Shown here piece by piece: positions 26,035 to 35,889 of a stretch of DNA of 64,000 nt. The notes under the pieces were generated by a model. That model was not told the origin of the DNA. It did not search any database and worked only from the letters and a program-made list of their open reading frames with translations. A program made the position numbers and the translations under genes. Source of the DNA: Terriglobia bacterium. GTDB lineage: Bacteria > Acidobacteriota > Terriglobia > Terriglobales > Acidobacteriaceae. Every line of letters begins with the position of its first letter. The first letter of the stretch is position 1. Where the stretch lies: assembly GCA_020073385.1 (NCBI GenBank), contig JAIQFH010000036.1, forward strand, positions 85,942 through 149,941. Reading direction: 5' to 3'.

Positions 26035-28661
26035 AAAACGAGAAGTTCGATCGATTGTTGTCGACCATCCGGAACGAAAACGTGGATGAGAAGGTTGTCG
26101 CCCAGGCTAGCGGCCGGGTCTGGAAGTCGATGGCCGAGTCCGCGCCGGTTGCTGAACCAGATCGGCACACTCTGCGAAGTTGCGAAGATTTCCAGGCGCT
26201 CATTCCTGCTTATCTTGCAAAGGAACTGGCACCCGCGCGCGCCCTGCTGTTTGAAGATCACTTTCACTCCTGTGTCGCTTGCCGGCATGCTTTGGAGCGT
26301 GCGAGAGATGGAGAGCGGCAGCAGGTCTGGAAACTAAAGACCAATCGGCCGAGCGCGCTGCCCTGGCGCTGGGCGATGGGAGCGGCGACAGTCGCGGCAG
26401 TTCTTGTCGTGGCATTCGCATTCTCGAACGGGCTTCTTCCTGGGCAGCGTCCCGTACGCGCTGAGGTTCAGGCTGTTGAGGGCTCGTTGTATGCCGTGAA
26501 CGGAGCGGATATGCAACTGATTCCTGCCGGATATCAGATCCGGAATGGCGATGAGATCCGCACGGCAAAAGGATCCACCGCAGTGGTTCGCCTTCTCGAC
26601 GGCTCTCTGGTTGAGATGGGACCAAGGGCCGATCTGGCAGTATCGCGGCAGTGGAGAGGCACCACTGTTCATCTTCAGGGCGGACAAGTCATCGTGCAGG
26701 CCGCAAAGCAGCATGCTGGACGCCGGCTCTACGTCGCCACTGATGACGGATTGGTTTCAGTAAAGGGAACCATCTTCTCCGTGAATCGTGGAATCAAAGG
26801 TTCGCGTGTCGCCGTAGTCGAAGGCGTGGTCCGGGTCGACTTCGGAAATAACACTACCGACCTCACTGCTGGCGAGCAGGCCACATCGAGCGCCACGGTG
26901 TCTAAAGTTCCAGTGCAAAATGAGATCGCCTGGAGCCGAAACTCTGCCAAATATCTGGCTCTGCTCGGTGACTTTGCCGTTCTTCAGAAGCAGATCGCGG
27001 CCATTCCGGGGCCCGGATTGCGCTACAGCTCGGACCTTCTTCCACTCGTTCCCGACCACACGGTGGTGTATGCAGCCATCCCGAATCTGACGAACACGAT
27101 CGGAGAGGCGAACCGCCTTTTCCATGACCGGCTGCAGCAGAGCCCCGCCCTGCGCGATTGGTGGAAGCAACAGCAAAAGGGACGCGGCCCGAAGCTGGAA
27201 GATGTTCTCGACCAAGTCAAGAATTTCAGCAGCTATCTTGGAGATGAGGTCGTGTTCGCCGCTGGAAAGGAAGGAACGACTTATACCGCTCCCGTCGTTC
27301 TCGCCAGAGTCCGCCAGCCCGGGCTCGACGCCTTCTTGCAGTCTGAAGGCAAGCGGCTCAATACGAATCAGTCTCAGACGGAGTTGCAGATTGTCCGCGA
27401 CCCGTGGTCTGTGACGCCAGCAGCCAACCATCCTTTACTGGTCTATTTGAGCGACGATCTGTTGATTGCCAGTCCGGATTTGCCCCAACTGCAGCTGGCC
27501 GCAAGCCGCTCAAAACAAAATGCCAACAACCAATTTCTCGGAACCCAGTTCGGGCAGCAGATCGCCAATTCTTATCAGCAGGGCGTGGAGTGGCTTTTCT
27601 CTGTGGACATGGAACAAATCGTTTCCCAGAACGTACAAACTGATAGCAACCGTCACGATCTTCCACCGGGAATCGGGGATGTCAGATATCTGACCATGGA
27701 ACACCGTGACGTTGCCGGCAAGAGCGAGAGTCACGCTGATTTGACTTTCGCGTCCGAGCGCCAAGGTGTCGCTTCATGGCTGGCGGCGCCGGCTTCGATG
27801 GGGTCGCTGGAATTTGTTTCTCCGGAAGCCAGCATGGTGACGTCGGCGGTGATTAAGAATCCGAGAAGCATCATGGAAGAGATCTTCAAGATGGCTGGCA
27901 GCGGCGACCCCGAATTTGCCCAGCATCTCGCTGAATTCGAGGCCAAGTCCGGAGTGAATGTTCTCAATGACATCGCCGCGCCACTCGGCGGCGAAGTCAC
28001 AATGGCGTTCGATGGGCCGATGGTTCCGACCCCGCGCTGGAAGCTGATCTTTGAGGTCTATGATCCAACGACGCTGCAGTCGACGATTGAGAAGCTCATC
28101 GATAGTTTCAATCGTGAGAACAACAAGGGACATGCGCTCCAGGTTACGAGGAAGCAAATCGGTTCGCGCGTGTACTTCACCCTGAGCAGCCCGAACCAGC
28201 CGAATTACGAGGTTGACTACACCTTCGTCGACAGCTATCTGATTGCTGCGCCCGACATGGGTACCATTTCGCGAGCCATCCAATCTCGGGAAGCGGGATA
28301 CACGCTGACTCACTCCTCGACCTTCCGGGCACTGCTGCCGAGCGACGGCTACACCAATTTCTCGGCGATCTTCTATCACAATGTCGGACCCGTCATCGGC
28401 CCGCTTGCCGCCCAGCTGAAGGCCAGCGGGGCGCTGAACGCTCAACAACGGCAGTCCGTCGATGCGCTTACCGCCAACTCCGCTCCTGGCATGATTTATG
28501 CCTATGGCGAACCCAACCGGATCGTGGTTGCGAGCAACACCGGATTTATGGGATTTGATCTGGGAACGCTGCTAACAATGGGGCATAATGGGCCCTTCTT
28601 TCCGCAAATGTTTCTTGGGGATACCGTAACGAACACGCATTCCACGCCACCTGTGCAGTGA
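26031..28661 (+). CDS. Large membrane anti-sigma factor: ZAS zinc finger, FecR and DUF3352-like domains
   Basis: The 876-residue protein combines three modules. Residues about 45-90 are a ZAS anti-sigma domain with the HxxxCxxC zinc motif (His77, Cys81, Cys84). One transmembrane helix spans about 112-132. A FecR-like periplasmic domain at about 165-275 includes [20 protein letters not shown] and [17 protein letters not shown]. The remaining 580 residues (340 onward) resemble DUF3352-type periplasmic repeats ([18 protein letters not shown] and similar) and are far larger than in normal anti-sigma factors. The layout suggests cytoplasmic sigma capture coupled to periplasmic sensing. The start overlaps the sigma gene stop, and the stop overlaps the following ABC ATPase start (GTGA). 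The periplasmic signal is unknown. Confidence 0.85.
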   Translation: MKNEKFDRLLSTIRNENVDEKVVAQASGRVWKSMAESAPVAEPDRHTLRSCEDFQALIPAYLAKELAPARALLFEDHFHSCVACRHALERARDGERQQVWKLKTNRPSALPWRWAMGAATVAAVLVVAFAFSNGLLPGQRPVRAEVQAVEGSLYAVNGADMQLIPAGYQIRNGDEIRTAKGSTAVVRLLDGSLVEMGPRADLAVSRQWRGTTVHLQGGQVIVQAAKQHAGRRLYVATDDGLVSVKGTIFSVNRGIKGSRVAVVEGVVRVDFGNNTTDLTAGEQATSSATVSKVPVQNEIAWSRNSAKYLALLGDFAVLQKQIAAIPGPGLRYSSDLLPLVPDHTVVYAAIPNLTNTIGEANRLFHDRLQQSPALRDWWKQQQKGRGPKLEDVLDQVKNFSSYLGDEVVFAAGKEGTTYTAPVVLARVRQPGLDAFLQSEGKRLNTNQSQTELQIVRDPWSVTPAANHPLLVYLSDDLLIASPDLPQLQLAASRSKQNANNQFLGTQFGQQIANSYQQGVEWLFSVDMEQIVSQNVQTDSNRHDLPPGIGDVRYLTMEHRDVAGKSESHADLTFASERQGVASWLAAPASMGSLEFVSPEASMVTSAVIKNPRSIMEEIFKMAGSGDPEFAQHLAEFEAKSGVNVLNDIAAPLGGEVTMAFDGPMVPTPRWKLIFEVYDPTTLQSTIEKLIDSFNRENNKGHALQVTRKQIGSRVYFTLSSPNQPNYEVDYTFVDSYLIAAPDMGTISRAIQSREAGYTLTHSSTFRALLPSDGYTNFSAIFYHNVGPVIGPLAAQLKASGALNAQQRQSVDALTANSAPGMIYAYGEPNRIVVASNTGFMGFDLGTLLTMGHNGPFFPQMFLGDTVTNTHSTPPVQ

Positions 28662-29635
28662 GCACGATGACACAACCCGGAGCACCAGTCAGCGAGAGTA
28701 GAAACTCGCTGACCGGTGCTCCGTCCGTGCCTCTGATTGAGCTCAACGGCCTAACGGTCAGGTTTGGAGATCGCGACATCCTCCGCGGCTTAACCGCATC
28801 GCTTCGCGGGCGTGCCATTGGATTGCTGGGTCCGAACGGTGCCGGCAAATCTACACTCATCAATACTCTCCTCGGCTTCTATAAGCCTGTTGGCGGCTCG
28901 GCCAAAGTCTTCGGACAAGACATCGGCACCAACCTCAGGAACATTCGCAGCCTGGTGGGCTACATGCCGGAAAATGACGCATTCATCTCCAAGATGAATG
29001 CGGTGTCGTTCGTGCGGATGATGGGCGAACTTTCCGGCCTGCCGTCGAGAGTGGCGTTGGAACGGGCTCACGAAGCGCTCTTCTATGTGGGCCTGGCCGA
29101 AGCGCGCTACCGGCAACTGGGAACCTACTCGCTGGGCATGAAGCAACTGGCGAAGCTGGCGCAGGCGATCGTCCATGGGCCTAAGCTGCTGATTCTCGAC
29201 GAGCCGACGAACGGGCTCGATCCTTCAGCGCGACAGCGCATGGTCCGCATGGTCCGCGAGATTCGAGATAGTCGGGAAATGCGGATTGTTCTGTGCTCCC
29301 ATCTTTTGCGCGATGTCGAAGACACTTGTGATGAAGTGCTGATTCTCAAGCAGGGGCAGATTGCGCATTACTCCGATCTCGATGAGGAGCGCCGCTCTAA
29401 CAAACGCTTCGTCGAATTAGAGATTTACGGGGCGAACGGTGACTTCACGGCGGCCATCGAGAAGCTGGGTTGTGAGTGCGCAGTTGCGGCAAACCGCATG
29501 AAAATGGTTCTGGCGGATGGGATTGAGACCCGCGATATCTTCCGGATCGCCGCCGAGCAGCAGGTGCGGATCCGCCGTCTGAATTTCCGCCGCGACACAC
29601 TGGAAGACATTTTCCTGAAGGCGATGGAAAGTTGA
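28658..29635 (+). CDS. ABC transporter ATP-binding protein 1
   Basis: The 325-residue ATPase has Walker [10 protein letters not shown], signature YSLGMKQ and Walker [13 protein letters not shown], with His in LCSHLL (H-loop). The C-terminal 90 residues form the extra domain common in ABC-2-type exporters of the CcmA/NatA group. Start choice: GTG 28658 overlaps the previous stop; ATG 28667 and GTG 28727 are also in frame. The first 24 residues are encoded by a strong hairpin (28679-28722) and are not conserved, so GTG 28727 is possible, which would leave the hairpin in the leader. It pairs with the permease that follows. Confidence 0.92.
   Translation: MSTMTQPGAPVSESRNSLTGAPSVPLIELNGLTVRFGDRDILRGLTASLRGRAIGLLGPNGAGKSTLINTLLGFYKPVGGSAKVFGQDIGTNLRNIRSLVGYMPENDAFISKMNAVSFVRMMGELSGLPSRVALERAHEALFYVGLAEARYRQLGTYSLGMKQLAKLAQAIVHGPKLLILDEPTNGLDPSARQRMVRMVREIRDSREMRIVLCSHLLRDVEDTCDEVLILKQGQIAHYSDLDEERRSNKRFVELEIYGANGDFTAAIEKLGCECAVAANRMKMVLADGIETRDIFRIAAEQQVRIRRLNFRRDTLEDIFLKAMES
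28679..28722 (+). promoter_or_regulatory. Strong inverted repeat at the 5' end of ABC ATPase gene 1
   Basis: Two 18-base arms (28679-28696 and 28705-28722) are complementary at 17 of 18 positions with an 8-base loop, giving an RNA hairpin inside the first codons of the gene or, with the later start, in its leader. There is no T run after it. It could reduce or pace expression of the transporter relative to the sigma/anti-sigma genes. Confidence 0.6.
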
Positions 29636-29658
29636 ACTGCAGCTAGCGAGGAGCAGGG

Positions 29659-30516
29659 ATGGCAGTTTACAGGCGCAACTATCGACCGTATTCCGGCGCG
29701 CAGACTGCGGAGTGGTCACGGTTTCTTGTCCTTTTTCGCTACTCCCGGCGGAATCTCTTTCGCTCGAAAATTCAGACTGGTTTCTTCGTACTCTGCTTTT
29801 TTTATCCGATCGCCTGCCTGGTGATGATCTACCTTGCACATAGCGCCAGTTTCCTTGCGAAGTTGGGCGTGCCCAGCCAGCTCATTTCTATCGACAACAT
29901 GTTCTTCTTCCGATATATGAGCGTGCAGGGCGTGTTGGCGTTTCTGATGACGGCATTTGCTGGGCCGGGCCTGATTTCTCCCGATCTCGCGAACGGCGCC
30001 TTGCCGTTATATTTTTGCCGCCCCTTTTCAAGAGCCGAGTATGTCCTGGGAAAATCGTCCGTGCTCGGCATCTTGCTTTCGCAAATCACCTGGATACCCG
30101 GATTGGTTCTGTTCACGATTCAAGGTAGCTTTGCAGGGGCGAGTTGGACCTGGAACAACTTGTGGATTGCAGGCAGTCTCGTGGTTGCCTCCCTCATCTG
30201 GATCGCAATTCTCTCGTTGTTGGCCATGGCCCTTTCCGCATGGGTCAAGTGGAGAATCGTTGCTGGCGCTCTACTGCTCGCGGTGATGTTCTTTGGCGCA
30301 GGCTTCGCGCAGGCGATCAATGCGGTTATGCACACCGATTCTGGTCACTTTGTCGACGTGGCATACCTCATGGCGGCGGTTTGGATAGGCCTCTTCAAGG
30401 TTGATGCGGAGAACTCCATTACCGCATTCCCAGCCTTGATTGCCCTCCTTGTTTATTGCTCTTTCTGTCTTTGGCTCCTCATGCGAAAGGTCCGCGCCTA
30501 TGAGGTGATCCGGTGA
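29659..30516 (+). CDS. ABC-2-type permease 1
   Basis: The 285-residue membrane protein has about six hydrophobic helices, beginning near residue 42 ([20 protein letters not shown]) and ending with [17 protein letters not shown]. An N-terminal cytoplasmic stretch of about 40 residues carries many Arg residues. [20 protein letters not shown] matches the cytoplasmic loop typical of ABC-2 exporters that contact the ATPase. GAGGAG precedes the ATG. It lies 23 bases after ATPase 1 and overlaps ATPase 2 (GTGA), so it could serve either ATPase or form part of a two-permease, two-ATPase exporter. Substrate is unknown. Confidence 0.85.
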   Translation: MAVYRRNYRPYSGAQTAEWSRFLVLFRYSRRNLFRSKIQTGFFVLCFFYPIACLVMIYLAHSASFLAKLGVPSQLISIDNMFFFRYMSVQGVLAFLMTAFAGPGLISPDLANGALPLYFCRPFSRAEYVLGKSSVLGILLSQITWIPGLVLFTIQGSFAGASWTWNNLWIAGSLVVASLIWIAILSLLAMALSAWVKWRIVAGALLLAVMFFGAGFAQAINAVMHTDSGHFVDVAYLMAAVWIGLFKVDAENSITAFPALIALLVYCSFCLWLLMRKVRAYEVIR

Positions 30517-31451
30517 GCGACCGCATCATCTTTGAGGATGTCTCGAAGTTCTACGGCGAGATCCTGGGCGTGAACCGCGTCAACCTCTCCATTCCGCCAG
30601 GCATCACCAGTCTCGTCGGCCCTAACGGTTCAGGCAAGACCACGCTCATGAACCTGATGACCGGCTTGGTGAAGCCGTCCCGCGGCCGCATTGAAGTGCT
30701 CGGCTACCCGACCGACGACCCCGAGAACCTGTTCAAGTTCGTCGGCTACTCCACGCAATTCGACGCTTTCCCCAAAGGCCTGACCGGATTTCAGTTCATT
30801 TACTCTTATCTCTGCCTTTCTGGCATGCCCCTGCAAGACGCCGAACGCACCGCCTGGCAAGCGATCGAGCGCGTCAACATGGTCGATGCCGCCTCGCGAA
30901 AAGTCGCGGCTTACAGCAAAGGGATGCGCCAGAGAATCCGGCTCGCACAAGCCCTGGCTCACAATCCCAAAGTGCTGGTTCTTGATGAGCCGCTGAACGG
31001 TCTTGACCCGTTGGCGCGATCGGAGATGATTGCGCTCTTTCGCGCGTCGGCCACGGAGGGGTGCTACGTCATTATTTCCAGCCACATCCTGCACGAGGTC
31101 GATGTGATCTCGGATCAGGTCATCCTTTTGAGCAATGGATACGTAGTGGCAGAAGGTCAGATCCAGACCGTCCGCAGCGAGATTCAGGAGCATCCAACAC
31201 AAATCCTGATTCGATGTGATCGCCCAAGAGAGCTTGCCGCCAAGTTGTTTGAATCGGAATACACAATCGAGGCTTCCATCCACAACGACGGGCGCGGATT
31301 GCTTTTGAAGACACGAGACGCCGACCGCTTCTATCTGGCGATGAATCAACTGGCTCTGAACGGCCTTCAGATCGAATCCATCGCTCCCGCCGACGACGAC
31401 GTCCTCTCCGTTTACGAATACCTGATCGGCAATGAAGAGGTAGTCCGATGA
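30513..31451 (+). CDS. ABC transporter ATP-binding protein 2
   Basis: The 312-residue ATPase has Walker [10 protein letters not shown], signature YSKGMRQRI, Walker [13 protein letters not shown] and an H-loop in [11 protein letters not shown]. The C-terminal domain resembles that of ATPase 1, suggesting an old duplication of the ATPase/permease pair. It begins in a GTGA overlap with permease 1 and ends in an ATGA overlap with permease 2, so all are translated as a chain. The two ATPases could form a heterodimer. The cargo is not identifiable; export of lipids, peptides or heme-like molecules are all compatible. Confidence 0.92.
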   Translation: MSDRIIFEDVSKFYGEILGVNRVNLSIPPGITSLVGPNGSGKTTLMNLMTGLVKPSRGRIEVLGYPTDDPENLFKFVGYSTQFDAFPKGLTGFQFIYSYLCLSGMPLQDAERTAWQAIERVNMVDAASRKVAAYSKGMRQRIRLAQALAHNPKVLVLDEPLNGLDPLARSEMIALFRASATEGCYVIISSHILHEVDVISDQVILLSNGYVVAEGQIQTVRSEIQEHPTQILIRCDRPRELAAKLFESEYTIEASIHNDGRGLLLKTRDADRFYLAMNQLALNGLQIESIAPADDDVLSVYEYLIGNEEVVR

Positions 31452-32548
31452 CGCGACTTTGGTGGACGCAGGTCAAAGCGGTGATTCGTCTGGAACTCAA
31501 AAAGACATTCTTCGCTAAACGCGGTCTGTGGATTTATGCGGTTGCCGCTTTGCCTGTTCTGCTCTTTATTGCCTACGCGGTGGCGATGTCCCATGAGCAG
31601 CATCGAACAACAGAGATCGCACGCGACGGTGAAAGACGGCTGGCTTATCAAGATCTGCTCGCGATCAAGCCAGGGATGACCAAGCAGGAAGTCGCTGCGA
31701 TTCTCGGAAAGCCGCCTCTGGTTTTTCATTGGACCGAACGGCGCCCCACGGGCCCGAACTCCACCGAGGAAATCCTTCACGAGGATCTTCACTACTCCGA
31801 CGGGCAGAACGATTTATACCTGGGCTTGGCAAACGGCAAAGTCCAAAGCATCAATATTCACGAGGGCTACAATCTCGGTGAGGACGCAATCATGTTTGCC
31901 GGCGTCTTCCAATTCTTCTTTTTGCGCCTGGCCATATTCTTTGGCTGTCTCGGAATCTTCATGAACTTGTTCCGGGGCGAGGTGCTGGATCGAAGTCTGC
32001 ATTTCTATTTCCTCGCGCCCATCCGCCGCGAAGTGCTTATGGCGGGAAAATTTCTGGCTGGACTATTAGCGACCTGCACCATCTTTGTGACCAGCGAATT
32101 GCTTCAAACCATCGCTTTCCTGTGGCACTTCAATCCGCAAACGCGCGACCTGTACCTCTACCACAATCACGGGCTCGAGCACGCGGCAGTATATGTCGGG
32201 GTCACGTTTCTGGCATGTATCGGGTACGGCGCATTCTTCCTAGTTGCTGGAATGCTGTTCCGGAACCCGATCATACCGGCGGCGGCTGTGTTGATCTGGG
32301 AAGGAATCAATCCGTTCCTGCCCGCGCTGTTGAAACAGTTCAGCGTGATCTACTACCTGAAGTCGCTCTGCCCCGTGGAGATTCCGGTTTCGCCCGGTAC
32401 GCCCGGTCTGTTCGCGCTATTCATCTCCAATGCCGATCCCGTGTCACCGCCGTTGGCAATTGTCGGGATCCTCGTCGTCGCGCTACTGGCGCTATTCGTG
32501 TCGAGTGTCCAGGTTCGACGGATGGAGATCAACTACACAAGCGAGTAG
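31448..32548 (+). CDS. ABC-2-type permease 2 with periplasmic BamE-like insertion
   Basis: The 366-residue permease has one helix near residues 29-46, then a soluble insertion of about 100 residues before the remaining five or six helices. The insertion contains [17 protein letters not shown] (about 75-90) and ends with [15 protein letters not shown] (about 123-137). This is the pattern of BamE/SmpA-like domains, normally found in outer-membrane lipoproteins. The later helices include [20 protein letters not shown] and a typical loop [20 protein letters not shown]. The start overlaps ATPase 2. This is the last gene of the sigma-ABC chain. The BamE-like resemblance is by motif only. Confidence 0.8.
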   Translation: MTRLWWTQVKAVIRLELKKTFFAKRGLWIYAVAALPVLLFIAYAVAMSHEQHRTTEIARDGERRLAYQDLLAIKPGMTKQEVAAILGKPPLVFHWTERRPTGPNSTEEILHEDLHYSDGQNDLYLGLANGKVQSINIHEGYNLGEDAIMFAGVFQFFFLRLAIFFGCLGIFMNLFRGEVLDRSLHFYFLAPIRREVLMAGKFLAGLLATCTIFVTSELLQTIAFLWHFNPQTRDLYLYHNHGLEHAAVYVGVTFLACIGYGAFFLVAGMLFRNPIIPAAAVLIWEGINPFLPALLKQFSVIYYLKSLCPVEIPVSPGTPGLFALFISNADPVSPPLAIVGILVVALLALFVSSVQVRRMEINYTSE

Positions 32549-32616
32549 TGAATTAGGTGCCTCTGCATCCTCTCTTTAAGGGCTCCCAAAGCCTGCTCTG
32601 TAGAACACAGAACACC

Positions 32617-32630
32617 GTGATCTCAATCAC
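32617..32630. promoter_or_regulatory. CRP/FNR-family-like palindrome upstream of ferredoxin-fusion gene
   Basis: The sequence GTGATCTCAATCAC is a perfect inverted repeat (GTGAT-N4-ATCAC) that also fits the CRP pattern GTGA-N6-TCAC. It lies 112 bases before the start of the NapH/NapG-like gene. Regulation by a CRP/FNR-type factor in response to oxygen or nutrient state is plausible for an electron-transfer protein; this is inference. Confidence 0.45.
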
Positions 32631-32741
32631 AGATAAACAAAGCCGCTGGGACCCAACATAAGAGTTCTCGGTGCCTAGTCGCTCGATTCGGGCGGCGCAG
32701 GGAAGATTCTGTGGCTCCGATTCCGCAGTTGAGGCACGCTT

Positions 32742-34385
32742 GTGCGTCTTCCTAAACCGACACGGCTGCGTCTTTATTCTCAGATATTCTTCTTCGCGTT
32801 ATTTCTTTTTCTGCTACTTCGCACCGAATTCCATGGATCGTTCCGGAATTCGGCGAGCGAAATCAAGATTCCTTATCCCGTCGGTCTCTTCTTCCAACTT
32901 GATCCTCTCATCGGGCTATCGAACGCGCTAGCGGCCCACGCACTGTATCGCGGGCTGCTCTGGTGCTTGCTGATCCTGATCCCCACAATGTTTATTGGGC
33001 GTTTTTTCTGTGGGTGGATATGCCCGCTGGGATCGATTCACCACTTTTTCAGCAGTCTGAAATCTGAGCGCAAAAGAGGAAAGCATCTGCTGGAATCGAA
33101 TCGCTACAAGCGCTGGCAGACCACGAAATACTACATCCTCGGCGCTACCCTGATGGCGGCCCTTCTCGGCACGGGCGTGGTCGGTTGGCTCGATCCATTT
33201 TCCTTTCTCGTGCGTTCCATCGGCCTCTCGATTTTGCCGGCTACAAACTACGCACTGCAGGCAGCATTGGCAGTACTTGAGCACAATCGGTTTGGGCCTG
33301 TTCAAACGATTGGTGGGGTGTTGCACTTCATCCTGGGCTCAGTGCTGCTCAGTTTCAAGCAACCGTACTTCCGACAGGGGATTTGGTTCGGGTTCCTCTT
33401 CTTCTTTATTTTGGCGCTGAATTTTCGCGTTACCCGGTTCTGGTGCCGGGCGCTCTGTCCGCTGGGGGCTTTGCTCGGGATTGTGTCTCGCTGGTCGGTA
33501 CTGGGGCTCGTTAAGAATCCTGAACATTGCAACGACTGCAATCGTTGCTTGCTGCGGTGCCAGGGAGGCGATGATCCTATTGGCGGAGTTCCGTGGCGAC
33601 AACCGGAATGCCATCTGTGCCTGAACTGCGTGGACGAGTGTCCCGTACACGGCTTACAGTTCAAACTGTTTCCCGCTCAGACGACCGCTGGTGCGAATCT
33701 GCAAAGGCGCAGGGTCCTCACAGGGCTGGCCGCAGGCGCGGCATTGGTTCCTCTGATGCGCAGTACTCCAGGCTTCGCGGCGGAGAAGCATGAGCGTTTG
33801 CTGCGGCCTCCGGGCGCTGTCGATGAAGAGTTGTTTCTCGCACGCTGCATCCGTTGTGGCGAGTGCATGAAAGTCTGTCCGAACAACGCGCTTCAGCCGG
33901 CGCTCACCGAAGCTGGCGTTGAAGGACTGTGGACCCCGGTTATGGTTCCGCGGCTGGGCTATTGCGAGACCAGTTGTGTCCTGTGTTCGCAGGTTTGTCC
34001 AACGGGCGCAATCTGGGAGATCACCGCCAAAGAAAAAGGCTGGTCAGTGGACATCTCAAGCGCTGCAAAGCCCGTGCGGTTGGGAACGGCTTTCTATGAT
34101 CGCGGCCGTTGCCTGCCTTGGGCAATGGCCACAGACTGCATCGTGTGTGAGGAGTGGTGTCCGACTTCCCCGAAGGCTGTGTACTTGCGTCCCGCAGAGG
34201 TGCTCGATGCCGCGGGGAACGTGAAGCAGGTGAAGCAACCTTATCTCGATCCATCCCGGTGTGTGGGCTGTGGTGCGTGTGAACATGCTTGCCCAGTGCA
34301 GGACCGTCCAGCAGTTTATGTCACGAGCGTCGGAGAAAGCCGTTCGCGCAGCAATCAGATTTTGCTGAATCGAAGGAAAGCGTAG
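32742..34385 (+). CDS. NapH-NapG-like polyferredoxin fusion (membrane plus periplasmic)
   Basis: The 547-residue protein starts at GTG 32742 with GAGG seven bases before. Its first half is NapH/RdxA-like: about four or five membrane helices, GRFFCGWICPLGSIHHF and FWCRALCPLGALLG, then two cysteine motifs CNDCNRCLLRC and CHLCLNCVDECP. A basic hydrophobic segment QRRRVLTGLAAGAALVPL (about 320-340), resembling a twin-arginine signal, joins it to a NapG-like half with CIRCGECMKVCP, CVLCSQVCP, CIVCEEWCP and CVGCGACEHACP. In nitrate reductase loci NapG and NapH are separate. Fused, it could carry quinol electrons across the membrane to a periplasmic acceptor. A DUF362 gene follows, seven bases on. 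Confidence 0.87.
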   Translation: MRLPKPTRLRLYSQIFFFALFLFLLLRTEFHGSFRNSASEIKIPYPVGLFFQLDPLIGLSNALAAHALYRGLLWCLLILIPTMFIGRFFCGWICPLGSIHHFFSSLKSERKRGKHLLESNRYKRWQTTKYYILGATLMAALLGTGVVGWLDPFSFLVRSIGLSILPATNYALQAALAVLEHNRFGPVQTIGGVLHFILGSVLLSFKQPYFRQGIWFGFLFFFILALNFRVTRFWCRALCPLGALLGIVSRWSVLGLVKNPEHCNDCNRCLLRCQGGDDPIGGVPWRQPECHLCLNCVDECPVHGLQFKLFPAQTTAGANLQRRRVLTGLAAGAALVPLMRSTPGFAAEKHERLLRPPGAVDEELFLARCIRCGECMKVCPNNALQPALTEAGVEGLWTPVMVPRLGYCETSCVLCSQVCPTGAIWEITAKEKGWSVDISSAAKPVRLGTAFYDRGRCLPWAMATDCIVCEEWCPTSPKAVYLRPAEVLDAAGNVKQVKQPYLDPSRCVGCGACEHACPVQDRPAVYVTSVGESRSRSNQILLNRRKA

Positions 34386-34392
34386 GCGCTTC

Positions 34393-35376
34393 ATGCAAGA
34401 CGACAAAAATACGTTGAACCGTCGAGACGCATTGATCAAACTGCTGCGGGTTGCCGGAGCAGGTGCCGGAGCTGCCGGGCTTGGCGTATGGCTCAGCCAG
34501 CACAGTTTGCGACCCGAGGTCGCGCTGGCGACGACCGCCAGACATGGTCATGGAGTGCCGGCCGATCCAGCGTTGCCCGAAATGGCGATCATTCAAGGCG
34601 ACGATCCCGCGTTGCTGGCCCGGCAGGCTGTCGAAGAACTGGGAGGCATGCGCCGGTTCGTGAGCCGCGGTGACATTGTCCTGGTGAAACCGAACATTGG
34701 GTGGGATCGAACTCCGGAACAGGCGGCGAACACGAATCCGGATGTCGTAGCCGAGATCGTCCGGCAATGTCTGGGTTCGGGAGCAAAACGAGTCATCGTC
34801 GCCGACGTGAGCTGCAACGAGGCGCGCAGGTGCTTTCAGCGTTCCGGTATCGCCGAAGCCGCGCAGCGTGCGGGTGCAGAGATTATCTTGCCCGAGCCCT
34901 CGCGCTTCAAAGATGTCGATCTCCAGGGGGAAGTCCTGCGCGAGTGGCAGATATTCGATCCCTTCCTGAACGTGGACAAGGTCATCAACGTGCCGATCGC
35001 CAAACACCACGCACTCACGGGCGCTACACTCGGAATGAAGAATTGGTACGGAATGCTAGGTGGCCAACGCAACCAGCTCCATCAGAAGATTCACGAAAGC
35101 CTGGTGGATCTTGCGGACTTCGTTCGTCCCACACTGACCGTGATTGATTGTTACAGGATATTGGTGCGCAACGGTCCGACCGGCGGGAATCTCGACGACG
35201 TCCTGCTCAAGAAGACGCTGATTGCTTCCACAGATCCAGTCGCGGTTGATGCCTACGTCGCAAAAGCTTATTGGAACCTGGACGTCGACGCCCTTCCTTA
35301 TCTTAAACTTGCGGCCAAACGGGGGTTAGGAAGCTACGAATTCGAAAGGGTTCGGACGCGTGTTAAGAGTCTGTAG
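34393..35376 (+). CDS. DUF362 iron-sulfur-type protein with Tat-like signal
   Basis: The 327-residue protein begins with a twin-arginine-like signal (LNRRDALIKLLRVAGAGAGA). The DUF362 domain occupies most of the rest: GDIVLVKPNIGWDR, GAKRVIVADVSC, INVPIAKHHALTGATLGMKN and IASTDPVAVDAYVAKAYW. The domain is often found beside ferredoxin modules; its biochemical activity is poorly known. It is separated by only seven bases from the polyferredoxin fusion and is almost certainly cotranscribed and a functional partner, perhaps the periplasmic electron acceptor. There is no cysteine-rich ferredoxin motif in the protein itself. Confidence 0.82.
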   Translation: MQDDKNTLNRRDALIKLLRVAGAGAGAAGLGVWLSQHSLRPEVALATTARHGHGVPADPALPEMAIIQGDDPALLARQAVEELGGMRRFVSRGDIVLVKPNIGWDRTPEQAANTNPDVVAEIVRQCLGSGAKRVIVADVSCNEARRCFQRSGIAEAAQRAGAEIILPEPSRFKDVDLQGEVLREWQIFDPFLNVDKVINVPIAKHHALTGATLGMKNWYGMLGGQRNQLHQKIHESLVDLADFVRPTLTVIDCYRILVRNGPTGGNLDDVLLKKTLIASTDPVAVDAYVAKAYWNLDVDALPYLKLAAKRGLGSYEFERVRTRVKSL

Positions 35377-35435
35377 GCTCTTGCGCAAACAGGACTAGAA
35401 ACGAGCGTCCCGGGCAACGCCAGAAGTAACCCATG

Positions 35436-35453
35436 CAACTAATAAATTAGTTG
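35436..35453. promoter_or_regulatory. Putative BlaI operator 1 (before blaI)
   Basis: CAACTAATAAATTAGTTG is a perfect inverted repeat with 8-base arms and an AA spacer, 50 bases upstream of the blaI-like start. It nearly equals the palindrome before htrA at 37290-37305. BlaI/MecI repressors bind AT-rich dyads of this size, so autoregulation is likely. Confidence 0.7.
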
Positions 35454-35503
35454 ACGTTTGGCAGTCTGACACGTCGAATCAATAGCGCACAAGGAGGAAC
35501 ATT

Positions 35504-35881
35504 TTGGCGCGCAGCAAATCCGCAACCCTGACCGAGGCCGAGTTGCGCATTATGAACGTGCTGTGGGACAAGGGGCCGGCGACCGTTCATGAGGTGCTGC
35601 AGTCTCTTCCACCAAAGCCGAATCTGGCTTACAACTCGGTGCTTACGATCATTCGGATTCTGGAGACGAAGGGTTACGTAAAGCACGTCAAAGACAAGCG
35701 TGCTCACATTTACATGCCCAGAATCGACCGGGAGGACGCCACTCGCTTTGAAGTCCGGCATCTGGTCAGCAGATTTTTCGGAAACTCCCACGAACGCCTG
35801 TTACTGAACATTTTGGAAGAGAGCAGCATTGACGCCGAGGAACTGGCGCGCGTGCGTGAATTGCTGGAGAGGAGCAAGTAA
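35504..35881 (+). CDS. BlaI/MecI-family transcriptional repressor
   Basis: The 125-residue protein starts at TTG 35504 behind AAGGAGGA. The N-terminal winged helix is typical: TEAELRIMNVLWDKGPATVH, LAYNSVLTIIRILETKGYVK and HIYMPRIDREDA. The C-terminal half is the dimerisation domain, containing the region cleaved by BlaR1-type proteases in the classical systems. The following gene is an M56 metalloprotease, which is the usual partner that inactivates the repressor. A palindrome lies upstream of this gene and a matching one upstream of htrA, so the probable regulon is blaI, M56 protease and htrA. No beta-lactamase gene is nearby. Confidence 0.92.
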   Translation: MARSKSATLTEAELRIMNVLWDKGPATVHEVLQSLPPKPNLAYNSVLTIIRILETKGYVKHVKDKRAHIYMPRIDREDATRFEVRHLVSRFFGNSHERLLLNILEESSIDAEELARVRELLERSK

Positions 35882-35889
35882 CGACCTCC

